From contig NC_090292.1 in NCBI RefSeq assembly GCF_037392515.1, positions 46,055,747 to 46,119,746 of the forward strand: a stretch of 64,000 bases of DNA, in the 5' to 3' direction. Below, in pieces: positions 33,101 through 42,337 of the stretch. The translations under genes and the position numbers were made by a program. How positions within the stretch are numbered: position 1 is the first letter of the stretch; every line of letters starts with the position of its first letter. This DNA comes from Haliotis asinina. Lineage: Eukaryota; Mollusca; Gastropoda; Lepetellida; Haliotidae. The notes beneath the pieces were generated by a model. The model saw nothing but the letters and a program-made list of their open reading frames with translations. It did no database searches and was not told where the DNA came from.

Positions 33101-36100
33101 ATCTGACAAATTTGAACATTTGATTTACATCTACGCAAAAAATTCTGAAACTTTTGCTAACACTGCATACCCACCTGGTCAAAGGATCTAGGGGCGATGT
33201 GGTCGCCTAGTGTTAAGTGTTTGGTAGACTTGGTTGACACATGTAACATTTGTGTAGATTGATGCCCATAATATTGATCACCGGATTGTCTGGTCCAGGC
33301 TTGATTATTTACATACCGTTGCATCCCAGCTGCCAAATTGGTGAATGCATCATTAAACAACAAACCAACCCAACCCAACTAACCCTATATCCCTTTTGTA
33401 TGTCGTTCTCCTTTTAAGGTTTGTGTCGGACAAGAACCAGATGGTGAATGAGATTGAGAAGCTGAAGGAGCTGCTCCACACATACGAGCAGTCCATCGAG
33501 CGGAAAGACCAGGTGATCTCCAACCTCACCCACGCCCTGCACAAACAGAGGGAGAAGTTTGACATGCTGAAAAAGTTCACCGAGTGGAAACTCCGACACA
33601 ATGACCTGAAAAGAGAGGTGAGCAATCAGGTCCTCTCTTGGTTATGATCAGGGCATAGCGTCATGGTTTCTGTGAAGGTCCGGGTTAGAACTGATCTTCT
33701 GCGGCCCATGCTTGTTGTAAGAGGCTACTACTGGGATTGGGTGGTCAGGTTTGCTACCTATGTTGACACATGTCATTGTATCCCAATTGCTTAGATGATG
33801 TTCATGCTGTTGATCACTGGGATCACTGGTTTTGTCCCGACTCAATTATTTACAGACTGCTACTACATAGCTTGAATATTGCTGTAATGTTGAGTAAATC
33901 GAAACTCATCCACGCATCAGGTCATCACATCTGGCCCATGGTCAGTTGAGGCTAAAATTGATGCTCATAAATATGACAGCTGTGTCCAGATGCATTTCAA
34001 ATGTGGCAATATTGGACATGTCATTGTCAAGTCTCCCACACTCCGCATTGTAAAAGTCTTTCATTTATGATAATGCATTAATTCTCTGTTCTGCTGAAGG
34101 CAATTCCTCTGTGACAGTAGCTGTAACTTGACCATAACATTATCTTGAAAACAAACTATACAGCCACTATCATCTGGAACAAAATCCGAATTGGTTCCCA
34201 AAATCAAATTGATACAAATATACAAGTACAAGGCTGTGATGCATACGGCTTAAAGAAATACTGTTACGTATAAACCTAAAGTGTGCTTCTCACTATATAG
34301 TAGGGTCATTTCTTGTTTTCCACATTTGAGGTTTTTGTTTTGGAGGGACAGGTTTTACTTTTCTCTTGCAACACATGAGTGTTTGAAATTAACTGAAAAT
34401 TATCGTTCAAGATAAAACTCACAATGCAAAGGTTTTCTGATGCAGGATTGGAACTGCTAATCTCACATCCTTAGGCAGACACTCTACCGCACGGCCACCG
34501 GGCCGACAAAGGTGGTGGGGTTAACTTATCTACTTATAGTTACTGTCATTAGATTGATTTTACATGCGCTTCAGTTACTGTTATGTAGCTTCATTAAATG
34601 ATCATCTACATTGAAATTACCCATCATTGACGCTATATGTGTTAGATAAAACATTTCTCCTTGGTTTTGGTAGACAAGGTTAAACCATCAGAGCTTGGAA
34701 ATCCCTCAGGGCACCGCTCCTTGGGAAATCCCTCCCCCTCCGGTTTGACATTGTCTACCAAAACCTCGGAGGTGTGTTTTCTCCTGTACATGACGCATGT
34801 GAACCTATGTTTATCTTGAGAGGTGACTGATGGGATTAGTTGGTCAGACTCACTAACTTGGATGATACATATCATTGTATCCCAATTGCTTAGGCTGGTG
34901 CGCATGATGTCATTCATGACGCCATTCAGATTGGCGTTTATATAGCTATAATATTCTGACTGTGTCTCCAAACAAACAAACAAAGAAAGAAAGAAGAGAA
35001 ACCAGGCAGAAAAGTGAAGGTCAAGCCCAATTATCTTCTTCATGTTTCAGGCGTTTGCCAGCAATCTGGCCAGGAAGCACTACGAGAGAAGCTTGTCTTC
35101 TAGAGTTTGGGTTGCCTGGCATTCGGTCATCGAGAATAAGTGGCGCCAGCGGGTGGAGAAGGCGTGTCAGTCCAAGGCACAGGACGTGTGCCTGCAACTC
35201 ACGAATGAATATGAGGCCAAAATCAGGAAGGTTGGTGGTGAACAAGGTCATATTTAGGGATGCAGCGATTCATCCAGATCTCAATTCGATTTGATTTTCA
35301 ATTTTGGACCCTCGCTTCGATCATTTTCGATTTGATTGTTTGTACAAGTAAAAACATCAGATTAACTCTCAAAGTTGTTTTTCTTATTGTGAACTCTATC
35401 GTCAACTTCATTTCATAATTAGCCTGGCATCAACCAATGACGTTTGCCTTATTTCAGTGCTGTAATCAAAATTATGTTTGTGCTGTGTGGAAATCATTTA
35501 AATAGGTATTCAAATATTTAATAGAAATTCTCACAACGGTTATCGAAAATTGAAACTAAGACATCAAATTCAATTTACGAATTGAAACAGAATTGTTGTA
35601 GCCCTAGTCATCGTTGACCTGGAGCACAGTAATGAACTCTGGTCACTTGTATTTCATTATACCCCAGGACCAAATGTAGAGATGGCATCAAAATCAGGTA
35701 ATTGATACCCCTACCCTTATCATCCCTACTGCATATCTTGACCATGTTGAACACCAGGGCTTATCACCATCTGTTAGATCACATGGTTGATACTCATGCA
35801 GTTGGTCTGTTAACACATGGACACATGATGTAACTTTGTTTTAACATTCTGTGGCTAGTTCCATATCAACAGAAATTTCTGGAGGGTGGGAGGTGCCATA
35901 CTAATTTTTGACATAGTTGTATAGACATATGCATGAGACAGGTCTCATGCTTTAATATTTGCACTGGTGCAACCCAATATTACAAAGTGCAAGTTGTTAG
36001 TAATCTAACTTGCATCAGGTGCAAGTCAGTTTTTTAGTAGGTAAACTTCTGGATAAAACATGAAAATAACTTCATCTGCTGATTGCAATAACTGCAGTGC

Positions 36101-39100
36101 AACTGGAATCTGCTGGTGCAACTAGGCTTTTACCTTAGGTTGTACCTGGTGCAAGTAGGTTAACGTCTCTTAAATCGAGCCCTGTGAAGAATATTTTAAC
36201 ATTGCAGGGGCCATTGTTGAGGTCTTGTTTCTTACAGTTTCATAGTTTGTTTCAATTAAAAGCTCAGCATTCTTTGTTTCCAATTTTAATTTTGAGAGAT
36301 TGAGTGAGTTGGATTGTACGCCGCTTTAAGCAATATTTCAGCAATATGACATTGGGAACACCAGAAGTGGGCTTCACACATTGTACCCATGTGGAGAATT
36401 GAACCCTGGTTTTCGGCGTGACAAGTGAACACTTCAACCATGAAGCCCGCTCACCACCCCCTTCAGTTTATATGTGAATGGACACAGTATTGAGTAGTTT
36501 AGAGAGATGATGTTTGTCTTGCAGCTGAACGAGGAGCTGGAGTCTGCACATGCCAAGATCGGCAGGATGAATGTTGAGAGGGAGAAGTATGAGGAGGCCA
36601 TGAAGAAGGCCTTCATGAGAGGAGTGTGTGCCCTGAACCTGGAGGCCATGACAATGTTTCACGGGGAGGACGAGGGCGAGGAGGGACAAGGTACATAGAT
36701 CACACACACGCACACATGCACACACACACACACACGCTCACATACAGAGTCACAAAGAGAGAGATTCACACACAGTCACATGCACGTATGCATGCACGCA
36801 CACACACAGAGTTACAGTTACACACACACACACACATACACAATGAATGTATGCATCCATCTGCACATACAAGCCACGCCATGCCACGCCACACATACAA
36901 TTCACACACAAAAACAAATGCAACACACGACATGCACACATTCTATTCTGACACACATACAACACAGAAGAACCATACCATACACTCAATTTCCATAGAT
37001 GAATGCTCATGTTTTTTTCATTGGATTGTCTGGTCCAGAATCAATTATTCTTTCTCTCTCTCTCTCTCACCCAGACACATCTGTCTGCACATAGATGCCA
37101 CACCACGCCATGCACGTACAATTCACACACAGAAACAAATATAACGCATGACATGCACACATTCTGACACACATTCAACACACAAGAACCATACCATACA
37201 CACAGTGCTGTAGCCAGACTGCGTAATTGCGGTATTCCCACAAATTGTACATGCATTATCCCTTTATTCATAAACGTATGCGACAAAATTGGCACAAATT
37301 TAGCATCTAATATGAGTTTTTGCACATCAGAGGTGATAATATGTGAAAATCTTGACCAAGCAAAAGAAACAGAAACGAACTACATGGCCTCGTCAAGTTT
37401 TAGTCTTCATGGTTATGTGCGAGGGTTGGCTGAAAAGTTCTCAGCCTGAGTGGTTTTTCCCCACCAGGTAGAGACAGGTGTTTGCCACCAATGAGGACAA
37501 TCATTTAGTGAATCATAGACACAAGAACTACAAACGTACTCAGAGTTTTATCTCAATTACAGCTCTTTTGGTAAACCTACCCTCTGAAATCATCAGAAAT
37601 GGACAAAACTGAATACAGGGCAGTCATCAAGTACTTGCAAAAGAAAGGGATGTCCCCAACACAGATACATGCTGACGTGGTCTCCACTCTAGGGGATGAT
37701 GCTCCTTCATTTTCCACAGTAAAGAAGTGGGCTGCAGAATTTAAGCATGGCAGACAAAGCCTTGATGATGACCCACGCTCAGGAAGGCCTTCAACAGCAA
37801 CCACTCAGAAAACATCACGCGAGTGCTCGATATGTTGATGGATGATCGACGATTGACTACTCGACATATTGCTAGTGTATTGGGCATCTCTCATGAGAGG
37901 GTTGAGCATATTATCACCAACGAATTAGGAATGACTAAAGTTTCTGCAAGATGGGTGCCAAAGCTCTTGACAGCAGAACAGAAACGTGTCAGGTTCCAGA
38001 CGTCCCTTGACAATTTGCGTCGTTTTGAAGCAGATCCCGATGATTTTGTGGCACGATTTGTAACCATGGATGAGACCTGGATACATCACTTTCAACCAGA
38101 AACAAAACTACAGTCAAACCAGTGGAAGCATCCTGATTCACCAGCTCCGAAGAAAGCCAAGTCTGTTCCTTCAGCTGGAAAGGTGATGGCATCAGTCTTT
38201 TGGGATCCCAGGGGTATTCTGCTCATTGATTATCTTGAAAAAGGTCAAACTATCAACGGCAGATACTAAGCTGATCTACTGAACCAGTTGCGAGAAGCAA
38301 TCAAAGCCAAACGACGAGGGATGATCGCTAAAGGTGTCCTCTTCCACCAAGACAATGCGCCTGTTCACAAATCGGTGGTGGCCATGTCAACAATCCGCGA
38401 TTGTGGCTTTGAACTCATTGACCATCCTCCTTATTCACCTGATTTGGCTCCTTCTGACTTCCACCTGTTTCCCAAAATGAAAAAGGAACTCGCCGGTCGC
38501 CATTTTGCAAGTAATGATGACGTCATTTCCGCTGTGACTGATTTGTTTAAGGTAGCTGAAGAAGATTTCTTCCTGACCGGGATTCGGGCCTTGCAGCATT
38601 GCTGGCAAAAGTGTGTGAACTTGGAATGGGACTATGTAGAAAAATAAATTACAAACATGGACTTTGTAACTTTTTTTCACAGTGAGGCTTAGAACTTTTC
38701 AGCCAAACCTCGTAGATATCCTTGACTTTCTTTCTTTTCAAACAGAAGTAGAGATTAGACATTCATCCCTTTGTGAAAAAAACCAAACCAATTTAATACA
38801 CAAACTTTACTTGTGGTATTTTTAGCTGTGAGTGTGGAAGAGTAGCCATGAAGACACATGGTTTCCTGAATTTCTCATCTTGAACCACATTTTCAAAAGT
38901 TCAGGGCCAATTGGTCCCTTACAAGGAAATCCTTGCTTCACCACTGTACACACCAATAGTGTGGATCAATGCTTATGCTGTTGTCACGGGATTGTCTTGT
39001 CCAGACTCGATTATTATCACTCACTCACTCATACCATCCACAACACACACAACACATTACGAGGTCTTTTGTGAGAAGAGCTAAGAGACAAGGTTGACCT

Positions 39101-42100
39101 TGAACGCAATGGACCAATGTCTTATACTCATCGAACTGATGCTCTGTATAGCTGTTAAAATGCAGCATTAAACTCTATTCACTCACTCGCTTGTGTCTCC
39201 TCTGACATGTTGTGATGCTCCTTAAAGCAAAGATACTCATGACACTTCTTAAAGCAAAGATGATCATGACACTCCTTAAAGCAAGAATACCCATGACATT
39301 CCTTGAAGCAAAGATACCCAATACCCATGACATTCCTTGAAGCAAAGATACCCATGACACTCCTTAAAGCAAAGATACCCATGACACTCCTTAAAGCAAA
39401 GATACCCATGACACTGCTTAAAACAAAAATGCACATGACACTCCTTAAAGCAAAGATACCCATGACACTGCTTAAAACAAAAATGCACATGACTCTCCTT
39501 AAAGCAAAAATATCCATGACTCTCCTTAAAGCAAAAATACCCATGACTCTCCTTAAAGCAAAAATACCCCTGAATATCAGGATTAGAGTTGATCTTCAGA
39601 AAGCCATGCATTAACAGAAATGGGTGGTCAGGCTTGTTGACTTTATTAAAATACATTGTATCCCAATTGCTTAGATCAATGCTCATGATGTTGATCACTG
39701 GATTGTCTTGTCTAGGCTGGATTCTGTACAGACAGCCACCATATAGCTGGAATATTACTGCATGCTGTGTTTAACAAGAACAAAATGAGCCAAGTTAAAC
39801 CCACGTCACTAAGGCTCTCAGTCATTTGTGTTTGTTTTCAGCATCTACTGGGAAGCGTGTCTCCCCTGATGATATCACAGACAATCTGGACAGTTATACC
39901 TTGGACAAAGATTATGGTCACTCAAAGACAATACCACAGGAGGCTGTTTTCATGACCCAACCTTCTGACCCTGTGCCACCTCGTATAGTCACCAGTCAGG
40001 GGTCACGTACTTCTACTGTTTCACAGGCTAGATCAAGTGTGAGTATGTTTATATAATGTTATAAACTTTTAAATCAAATATGAAAGGGTCCCAGATTAGG
40101 AATCTTTTTATCGGTGACTCAATGCTTAGATCATTTTGAACTCCCATAGCTTAACATAGGCTTACACCAGTCTTAGTGCTAAGGTCACAATAACTCACAT
40201 ACCTTAACACAGGCTTACACCAGTCTTAGTGCTAAGGTCACAATAACTCATATACCTTAACATTGGCTTACACCAGTCTTAATGCTAAGGTCACAATAAC
40301 TCACATACCTTAACACAGGCTTACACCAGTCTTAGTGCTAAGGTCACAATAACTCATATACCTTAACATAGGGTTATGCCAGTCTTAGTGCTAAGGTCAC
40401 AATAACTCATATACCTTAACATAGGCTTACACCAGTCTTAGTGCTAAGGTCACAATAACTCATATACCTTAACATTGGCTTACACCAGTCTTAGTGCTAA
40501 GGTCACAATAACTCATATACCTTGACATTGGCTTACACCAGTCTTAGTGCTAAGGTCACAATAACTCATATACCTTAACATTGGCTTACACCAGTCTTAG
40601 TGCTAAGGTCACAATAACTCATATACCTTAACATAGGGTTACGCCAGTCTTAGTGCTAAGGTCACAATAACTCATATACCTTAACATTGGCTTACACCAG
40701 TCTTAGTGCTAAGGTCACAATAACTCACATACCTTAACATAGGGTTACACCAGTCTTAGTGCTAAGGTCACAATAACTCACATACCTTAACACAGGCTTA
40801 CACCAGTCTTAGTGCTAAGGTCACAATAACTCATATACCTTAACATTGGCTTACACCAGTCTTAGTGCTAAGGTCACAATAACTCATATACCTTAACATA
40901 GGGTTATGCCAGTCTTTTGCACTAATGTTGTTTTGTACAATGGCACTCAGACATGGGAACAATGGTCACTCTCCATGGTCTCTAAGCAGAGTGAGTGAGT
41001 GACTGACTGAGTGAGTGAGTGTTTAAAATCGCATCAATAGCAATATTTCAGGCATATCATGACTAAAACTAGTTCTCTGTGCGCATAATCTTCCTGAAAA
41101 TGAAACTAACAACCAGCTCCACTGTTTCTTGTAGGTGTCATCTCGTCCCACCAGTGCCACATCGTCTTCACATCGTGGCAAGGTCATCACTGCTAAGGTC
41201 AGTGCCAAGGTTGACTCTGGGAAGTCCTCTCGCGGTCCGGTGGCTGCAAGTTCCACCCTAGCTCCTCCCATGGCATCTGTCATCGTGGAGAGACATCAGC
41301 CTGTCACCAAGGTAACAGATTCAAATTTAATTAGCATTGCCTCAAAACAGAAATGTGGAACAATTAAAAATTGAAGCTTTCCAGTTTCTATATATTGAGC
41401 CTGCTAATATGAAGAAAAATAAGTCACAATTTGTTTGTTGTTTAGCACTGCAATCAGCAATATTCCAGCTATTTGGCAGTATTCTGTAAATAATCCAATC
41501 TGGACCAGACAATCCAGTGATCATTTCATGAATGAGCCCATGCACCTAGGCTACAATGACATGTGTCAACCAAGTTATTTAGCAACTTTATCTTGATTCT
41601 TGCCTCTTATGACAAGCATGGTTTGCTACAGACCCGTTTGAACACAGATCATCGTAATTTAACTGATTCTCGGAGACAGTCTGCATGTTGACGTAATAAA
41701 CTGTACCTGATTGCTTAAATACAGTTCAAATTGTATTCTGAGACTTCAAACGCATTCAATTCGGGGCAGTGGGGTAACAATGTTATAAAGCTTTTGCCTA
41801 AAACCTGGGTTCGGTTCCCCACATGGGTACAATGTGTGAAGCCCATTTCTGGTGTCCCCTGCCCTGATATTACTGGAATATTGCTAATTGCCATAAACCT
41901 ATACTCACCATACATTGACGATACAGTGATTAGAGATCCAACGATTAACACCAATGAGGTGTGAGGACAGACAATCAACAAGTCACCGAGCTTAACTACA
42001 TCATACCCATTTTTGACCAGCGTAGATCAATGGGGACATCCCAGTCAAATGTCTCACATGGTGTACTGATATTGATGAGGGATCAATGTCTGTTTCTGGT

Positions 42101-42261
42101 TTTGATTTAACCATATTTTTTGTCTTCAGCAAACAATAGGAAAGGCAGCAGCCAGCAAGTTCCCATCACAGCAAGGAGGTCAGATCTACAAGAGGTTAGC
42201 AGGTCAAGGGTCACCGGTTGTGCTCTCACCACATATTCAGTCAGTCAAGGTCGTGGACTGA
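18065..42261 (+). CDS. POC5: POC5 centriolar protein, eleven coding exons
   Basis: POC5 is a centrin-binding protein of the distal centriole lumen, needed for centriole elongation. The coding exons are 18065-18142, 18696-18855, 24432-24587, 30872-31062, 32107-32177, 33419-33617, 35051-35230, 36525-36690, 39842-40038, 41135-41311 and 42130-42261. Every junction is GT-AG, and phases are continuous for 1707 nt, or 568 aa (human POC5 is about 575 aa). Family hallmarks are EEYDELLKYAVV near residue 27, a coiled-coil core (about 170-400), Sfi1-like centrin-binding segments with aromatic residues (EWKLRH, then VWVAWHSVIENKW near 304-315), MRGVCALNLEAM at 376-387, PPMASVIVERHQPVT, and the C-terminal SVKVVD. 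The start uses the first of two adjacent ATGs. The introns are large and full of repeats and transposons. Confidence 0.95.
18328..18398. repeat. (CCCACA)n hexanucleotide microsatellite
   Basis: About twelve near-perfect hexamers in the short intron between POC5 coding exons 1 and 2. Confidence 0.9.
18519..18630 (+). repeat. tRNA-derived SINE (family B), partial
   Basis: It contains AGGGTTTGATTCCCCACATG and CCCATTTCTGGTGTTCCCTG, 66 bp upstream of POC5 coding exon 2. Confidence 0.65.
18696..18855 (+). CDS. POC5: POC5 coding exon 2
   Basis: Acceptor CTGTCCTCAG and donor ATG/GTGAGT bound 160 nt. The exon begins EEYDELLKYAVVLPNYDPKK, the most conserved N-terminal POC5 block, and leaves one base (G) for the next exon. 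Confidence 0.93.
18864..24110. repeat. 5.2-kb nested minisatellite in POC5 (12-bp subunits, 71/83-bp units, higher-order blocks)
   Basis: The array begins within 10 bp of the POC5 exon donor. The basic module is a 12-mer of the type TGTGACTGTGGA. Seven modules (one of 11 nt) make an 83-bp unit that includes GACTGTAGACATGACTG, GACTGTGAGTGTGAC and GACATGACTGAGG. Units lacking one module are 71 bp. A distinct block (TGAATATGGTGACTGTGGAT through GGTATGACAGTAGTGCGACT) recurs six times, near 19250, 20045, 21730, 22470, 23345 and 23985, so the array is organised at a third level. On the antisense strand the motif happens to lack stop codons, giving spurious Ser-His-rich frames up to about 890 codons. 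Confidence 0.95.
24432..24587 (+). CDS. POC5: POC5 coding exon 3
   Basis: The acceptor is CTCGTTTCAG and the donor GTAGGT. It encodes SVDTDKGQPEERVKGITLSQ and an acidic stretch DGDKGDEGDFDLEQP. This region is poorly conserved in the family; phase continuity with both neighbours supports it. Confidence 0.85.
25060..25674. repeat. 28-bp minisatellite amplified from hAT transposase coding sequence
   Basis: About 22 units of GGACATGTGGACAAGCGTAG plus CCACTCAC. The founding sequence is the MDMWTSVAT codons of the transposase. Coding sequence resumes after the last unit with GCGGCTATATCACTGTCACC. Confidence 0.93.
25983..26176. repeat. 49-bp tandem repeat inside the hAT transposase
   Basis: Four units, with CAAACTTGTGG at 25994, 26043, 26092 and 26141. 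Each encodes a HACKLVAFFAKFT-type segment. Since 49 is not a multiple of three, each unit shifts the reading frame. Confidence 0.93.
27850..28215 (+). repeat. Dispersed repeat (family C)
   Basis: The segment TTTGTCCACTATAAGAATGA through GTGTTCCTCCCTTGTCACTT and ATGTGCCTGAGAAACAT is closely similar to 52480-52760, and its 5' part to 9368-9445. No coding capacity and no termini could be defined. Confidence 0.7.
28640..29030 (+). repeat. Diverged internal duplication of unknown type
   Basis: Two segments share GTGGTGCCTTTTGCTGTATA versus GTGGTGCATTTTGCTATTTG, each followed 70-80 bp later by TTTGGACTTAGTCT (28853 and 29005). They look like two old tandem copies of an unidentified repeat in a POC5 intron. 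Confidence 0.4.
29386..29475 (+). repeat. tRNA-derived SINE (family B)
   Basis: AGTGACTGAGTGGGTAAAGT (A-box region), then CTGGGTTCAGTCTCCGACAT (B-box region) and GCAGTGTGTGATGCC. Confidence 0.65.
29701..29928 (-). pseudogene. LINE reverse-transcriptase C-terminal fragment
   Basis: The minus-strand peptide contains QRSFDHYDPCMWNFLPQDLK and FDSFKVGLFSAS. This matches the conserved end of many LINE polymerases (pattern RSFSxxxPxxWNxLPxxLR, then FKxxLKxxLF). No RT core is present nearby, so it is an isolated 3' remnant. Confidence 0.65.
30526..30868. repeat. (CACT)n-rich stretch with a 225-bp duplication
   Basis: TTGTATTATCCCTTATCTCT occurs at about 30528 and again at about 30758, each followed by CACTCACTCAC and CCGACCCACACAC runs. 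It supplies the pyrimidine-rich tract immediately before the POC5 exon acceptor at 30871. Confidence 0.8.
30872..31062 (+). CDS. POC5: POC5 coding exon 4
   Basis: Acceptor TATTGGTAG and donor CTG/GTAAGT bound 191 nt. It contains DPDVARMENVLDQWTLDLKR, matching the MENVLDxW motif of POC5. The upstream intron ends in a (CACT)n microsatellite rather than a typical polypyrimidine tract. Confidence 0.92.
31110..31190 (+). repeat. tRNA-derived SINE (family B)
   Basis: GGGGTAGCCTAGTGGTTAAA and CAGTTTCGATACCCCTCCTG followed by GGTACAGTGTGTGAAACCC: clear A and B boxes. Confidence 0.75.
31643..31930 (+). repeat. family A interspersed repeat, full length, (CACT)n tail
   Basis: From GAGGGTCCGGGATAGTATAG to a run of eight CACT units. 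Confidence 0.8.
32107..32177 (+). CDS. POC5: POC5 coding exon 5
   Basis: Acceptor TATTGCAG and donor AAAG/GTATTG bound 71 nt encoding AEFGQSKIRIVEKSRLEMQK and ERER, a charged helical segment. Confidence 0.88.
32222..32492 (+). repeat. family A interspersed repeat, full length
   Basis: Inserted only 45 bp after the POC5 exon 5 donor. Confidence 0.8.
32828..32895 (+). repeat. Dispersed repeat (family D)
   Basis: AGGTGCAACTAGGTGTATAT, then AGGTTGCACCTGGTGTAAGT and CTGAGCCCTGG. Confidence 0.6.
33225..33360 (+). repeat. family A repeat, diverged 3' part
   Basis: TAGACTTGGTTGACACATGT and ACCGGATTGTCTGGTCCAGG are recognisable, while the tail has degenerated. Confidence 0.6.
33419..33617 (+). CDS. 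POC5: POC5 coding exon 6
   Basis: Acceptor TTTTAAG and donor GTGAGC bound 199 nt. It encodes a coiled coil (NQMVNEIEKLKELLHTYEQS, ERKDQVISNLTHALHKQREK) leading into the first centrin-binding segment FTEWKLRHNDLKRE. Confidence 0.95.
33668..33907 (+). repeat. family A interspersed repeat, nearly full length
   Basis: Starts 50 bp after the POC5 exon 6 donor; TGTGAAGGTCCGGGTTAGAA to GAATATTGCTGTAATG. Confidence 0.7.
34441..34505 (-). repeat. tRNA-derived SINE head, distinct from family B
   Basis: The minus strand reads GGTGGCCGTGCGGTAGAGTG, then GCAGTTCCAATCCTGCA. This resembles a tRNA A box and B box, but the stems do not pair well enough for a functional tRNA. Confidence 0.5.
34797..34965 (+). 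repeat. family A repeat, decayed partial copy
   Basis: GAGAGGTGACTGATGGGATT and TCCCAATTGCTTAGGC are recognisable. Confidence 0.55.
35051..35230 (+). CDS. POC5: POC5 coding exon 7 (centrin-binding)
   Basis: Acceptor CATGTTTCAG and donor GTTGGT bound 180 nt. It encodes AFASNLARKHYERSLSSRVW, VAWHSVIENKWRQRVEKACQ and TNEYEAKIRK, the most conserved Sfi1-like part of POC5. Confidence 0.96.
35255..35606. mobile_element. hAT-type MITE (352 bp)
   Basis: The left end TAGGGATGCAGCGATTC and the inverted right end TAGGGCTACAACAATTC form terminal repeats. The flanks GTCATATT (35247-35254) and GTCATCGT (35607-35614) agree at 6 of 8 positions. It lies 25 bp after the POC5 exon 7 donor and is related to 4090-4453. 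Confidence 0.75.
35950..36190 (+). repeat. Two adjacent family D repeats
   Basis: One copy is near 35955-36030 (CACTGGTGCAACCCAATATT, CTTGCATCAGGTGCAAGTCA). The second is at 36096-36184 (CAGTGCAACTGGAATCTGCT to AAATCGAGCCCTGTG). Confidence 0.6.
36301..36452 (-). repeat. tRNA-derived SINE (family B), full length, minus orientation
   Basis: GAGTGAGTTGGATTGTACGC, then GGGCTTCACACATTGTACCC, then GGAGAATTGAACCCTGG and CACTTCAACCATGAAGCCC. Confidence 0.7.
36525..36690 (+). CDS. POC5: POC5 coding exon 8
   Basis: Acceptor GTCTTGCAG and donor CAAG/GTACAT bound 166 nt. It encodes LNEELESAHAKIGRMNVERE and KKAFMRGVCALNLEAMTMF, the diagnostic POC5 signature, followed by an acidic tail. Confidence 0.96.
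36697..37215. repeat. CA-rich low-complexity stretch with an internal duplication
   Basis: (CACA)n runs surround two copies of a segment containing ACACATACAATTCACACACA or ACGTACAATTCACACACAGA and ending CATACCATACAC (about 36890-36985 and 37105-37202). A short family A fragment (37005-37045) lies between them. Confidence 0.75.
37420..38712 (+). mobile_element. mariner transposon (1.29 kb), near-complete
   Basis: The terminal inverted repeats are CGAGGGTTGGCTGAAAAGTT at 37420 and, inverted, CGAGGTTTGGCTGAAAAGTT at 38712, with inner homology of about 30 bp. TA follows the right end; the left flank is TG, so one half of the TA duplication appears mutated. It contains one transposase frame with two lesions. 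It lies in the POC5 intron between coding exons 8 and 9, in sense orientation. Confidence 0.92.
37599..38647 (+). pseudogene. mariner transposase (DD34D), one frameshift and one stop
   Basis: The sequence starts with MDKTEYRAVIKYLQKKGMSP, a helix-turn-helix DNA-binding domain, and continues through SGRPSTATTQK. The frame shifts near 37815 and continues in another frame with DRRLTTRHIASVLGISHERV. The catalytic residues are in VTMDETWIHHF, LFHQDNAPVHKS and PPYSPDLAPSDFHLF; 34 residues separate the second and third aspartates, the mariner spacing. A single TAA at 38267-38269 interrupts after INGRY. Otherwise the ~345-residue protein is complete to DYVEK, so the copy is relatively young but inactive as read. 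Confidence 0.92.
39218..39570. repeat. 27-bp minisatellite, about 13 units
   Basis: Unit CTTAAAGCAAAGATACCCAT plus GACACTC. Because 27 is divisible by three, both strands stay open through the array; these frames are artefacts. Confidence 0.93.
39597..39770 (+). repeat. family A interspersed repeat, partial
   Basis: From AGAAAGCCATGCATTAACAG through CTGGATTGTCTTGTCTAGGC to AGCTGGAATATTACTG. It ends about 70 bp before POC5 coding exon 9. Confidence 0.65.
39842..40038 (+). CDS. POC5: POC5 coding exon 9
   Basis: Acceptor GTTTTCAG and donor AGT/GTGAGT bound 197 nt. It encodes ASTGKRVSPDDITDNLDSYT, then DPVPPRIVTSQGSRTSTVSQ; PRIVTSQ corresponds to PRVVTSA in vertebrate POC5. Confidence 0.92.
40148..40916. 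repeat. 53-bp minisatellite, about 14 units
   Basis: Unit TTAGTGCTAAGGTCACAATA, then ACTCATATACCTTAACATTG, then GCTTACACCAGTC. Units are nearly identical, suggesting recent amplification. Starts 110 bp after POC5 coding exon 9. Confidence 0.95.
41135..41311 (+). CDS. POC5: POC5 coding exon 10
   Basis: Acceptor TTCTTGTAG and donor AAG/GTAACA bound 177 nt. It encodes GKVITAKVSAKVDSGKSSRG and LAPPMASVIVERHQPVTK, matching the conserved PPMSSVVVEKHHPVT of POC5. Confidence 0.94.
41441..41640 (-). repeat. family A repeat, partial, minus orientation
   Basis: GCACTGCAATCAGCAATATT to CTTATGACAAGCATGG. Confidence 0.65.
41763..41895 (+). repeat. tRNA-derived SINE (family B), full length
   Basis: CCTGGGTTCGGTTCCCCACA and GGTACAATGTGTGAAGCCCA, then TTTCTGGTGTCCCCTGCCCT. 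Confidence 0.75.
42130..42261 (+). CDS. POC5: POC5 coding exon 11 (stop)
   Basis: The acceptor GTCTTCAG is followed by 132 nt encoding QTIGKAAASKFPSQQ and ending HIQSVKVVD then TGA at 42259-42261. The C-terminal SxKVVD is shared with vertebrate POC5, which fixes the gene end. Confidence 0.94.
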   Translation, partial: QTIGKAAASKFPSQQGGQIYKRLAGQGSPVVLSPHIQSVKVVD

Positions 42262-42337
42262 CAGTTGAGATTATGCAAGGACCCAACTGGAAGCTTAACA
42301 AGAATGTGATATGACAAGGTCAATATGACTCGTCAGA

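Noticed and set aside
34441..34505. Possible tRNA gene
   Set aside because: A- and B-box-like words are present, but the stems do not close into a cloverleaf; it looks like a SINE head.
39179..39698. Repetitive open frames on both strands
   Set aside because: Produced by the 27-bp minisatellite, whose period is a multiple of three.
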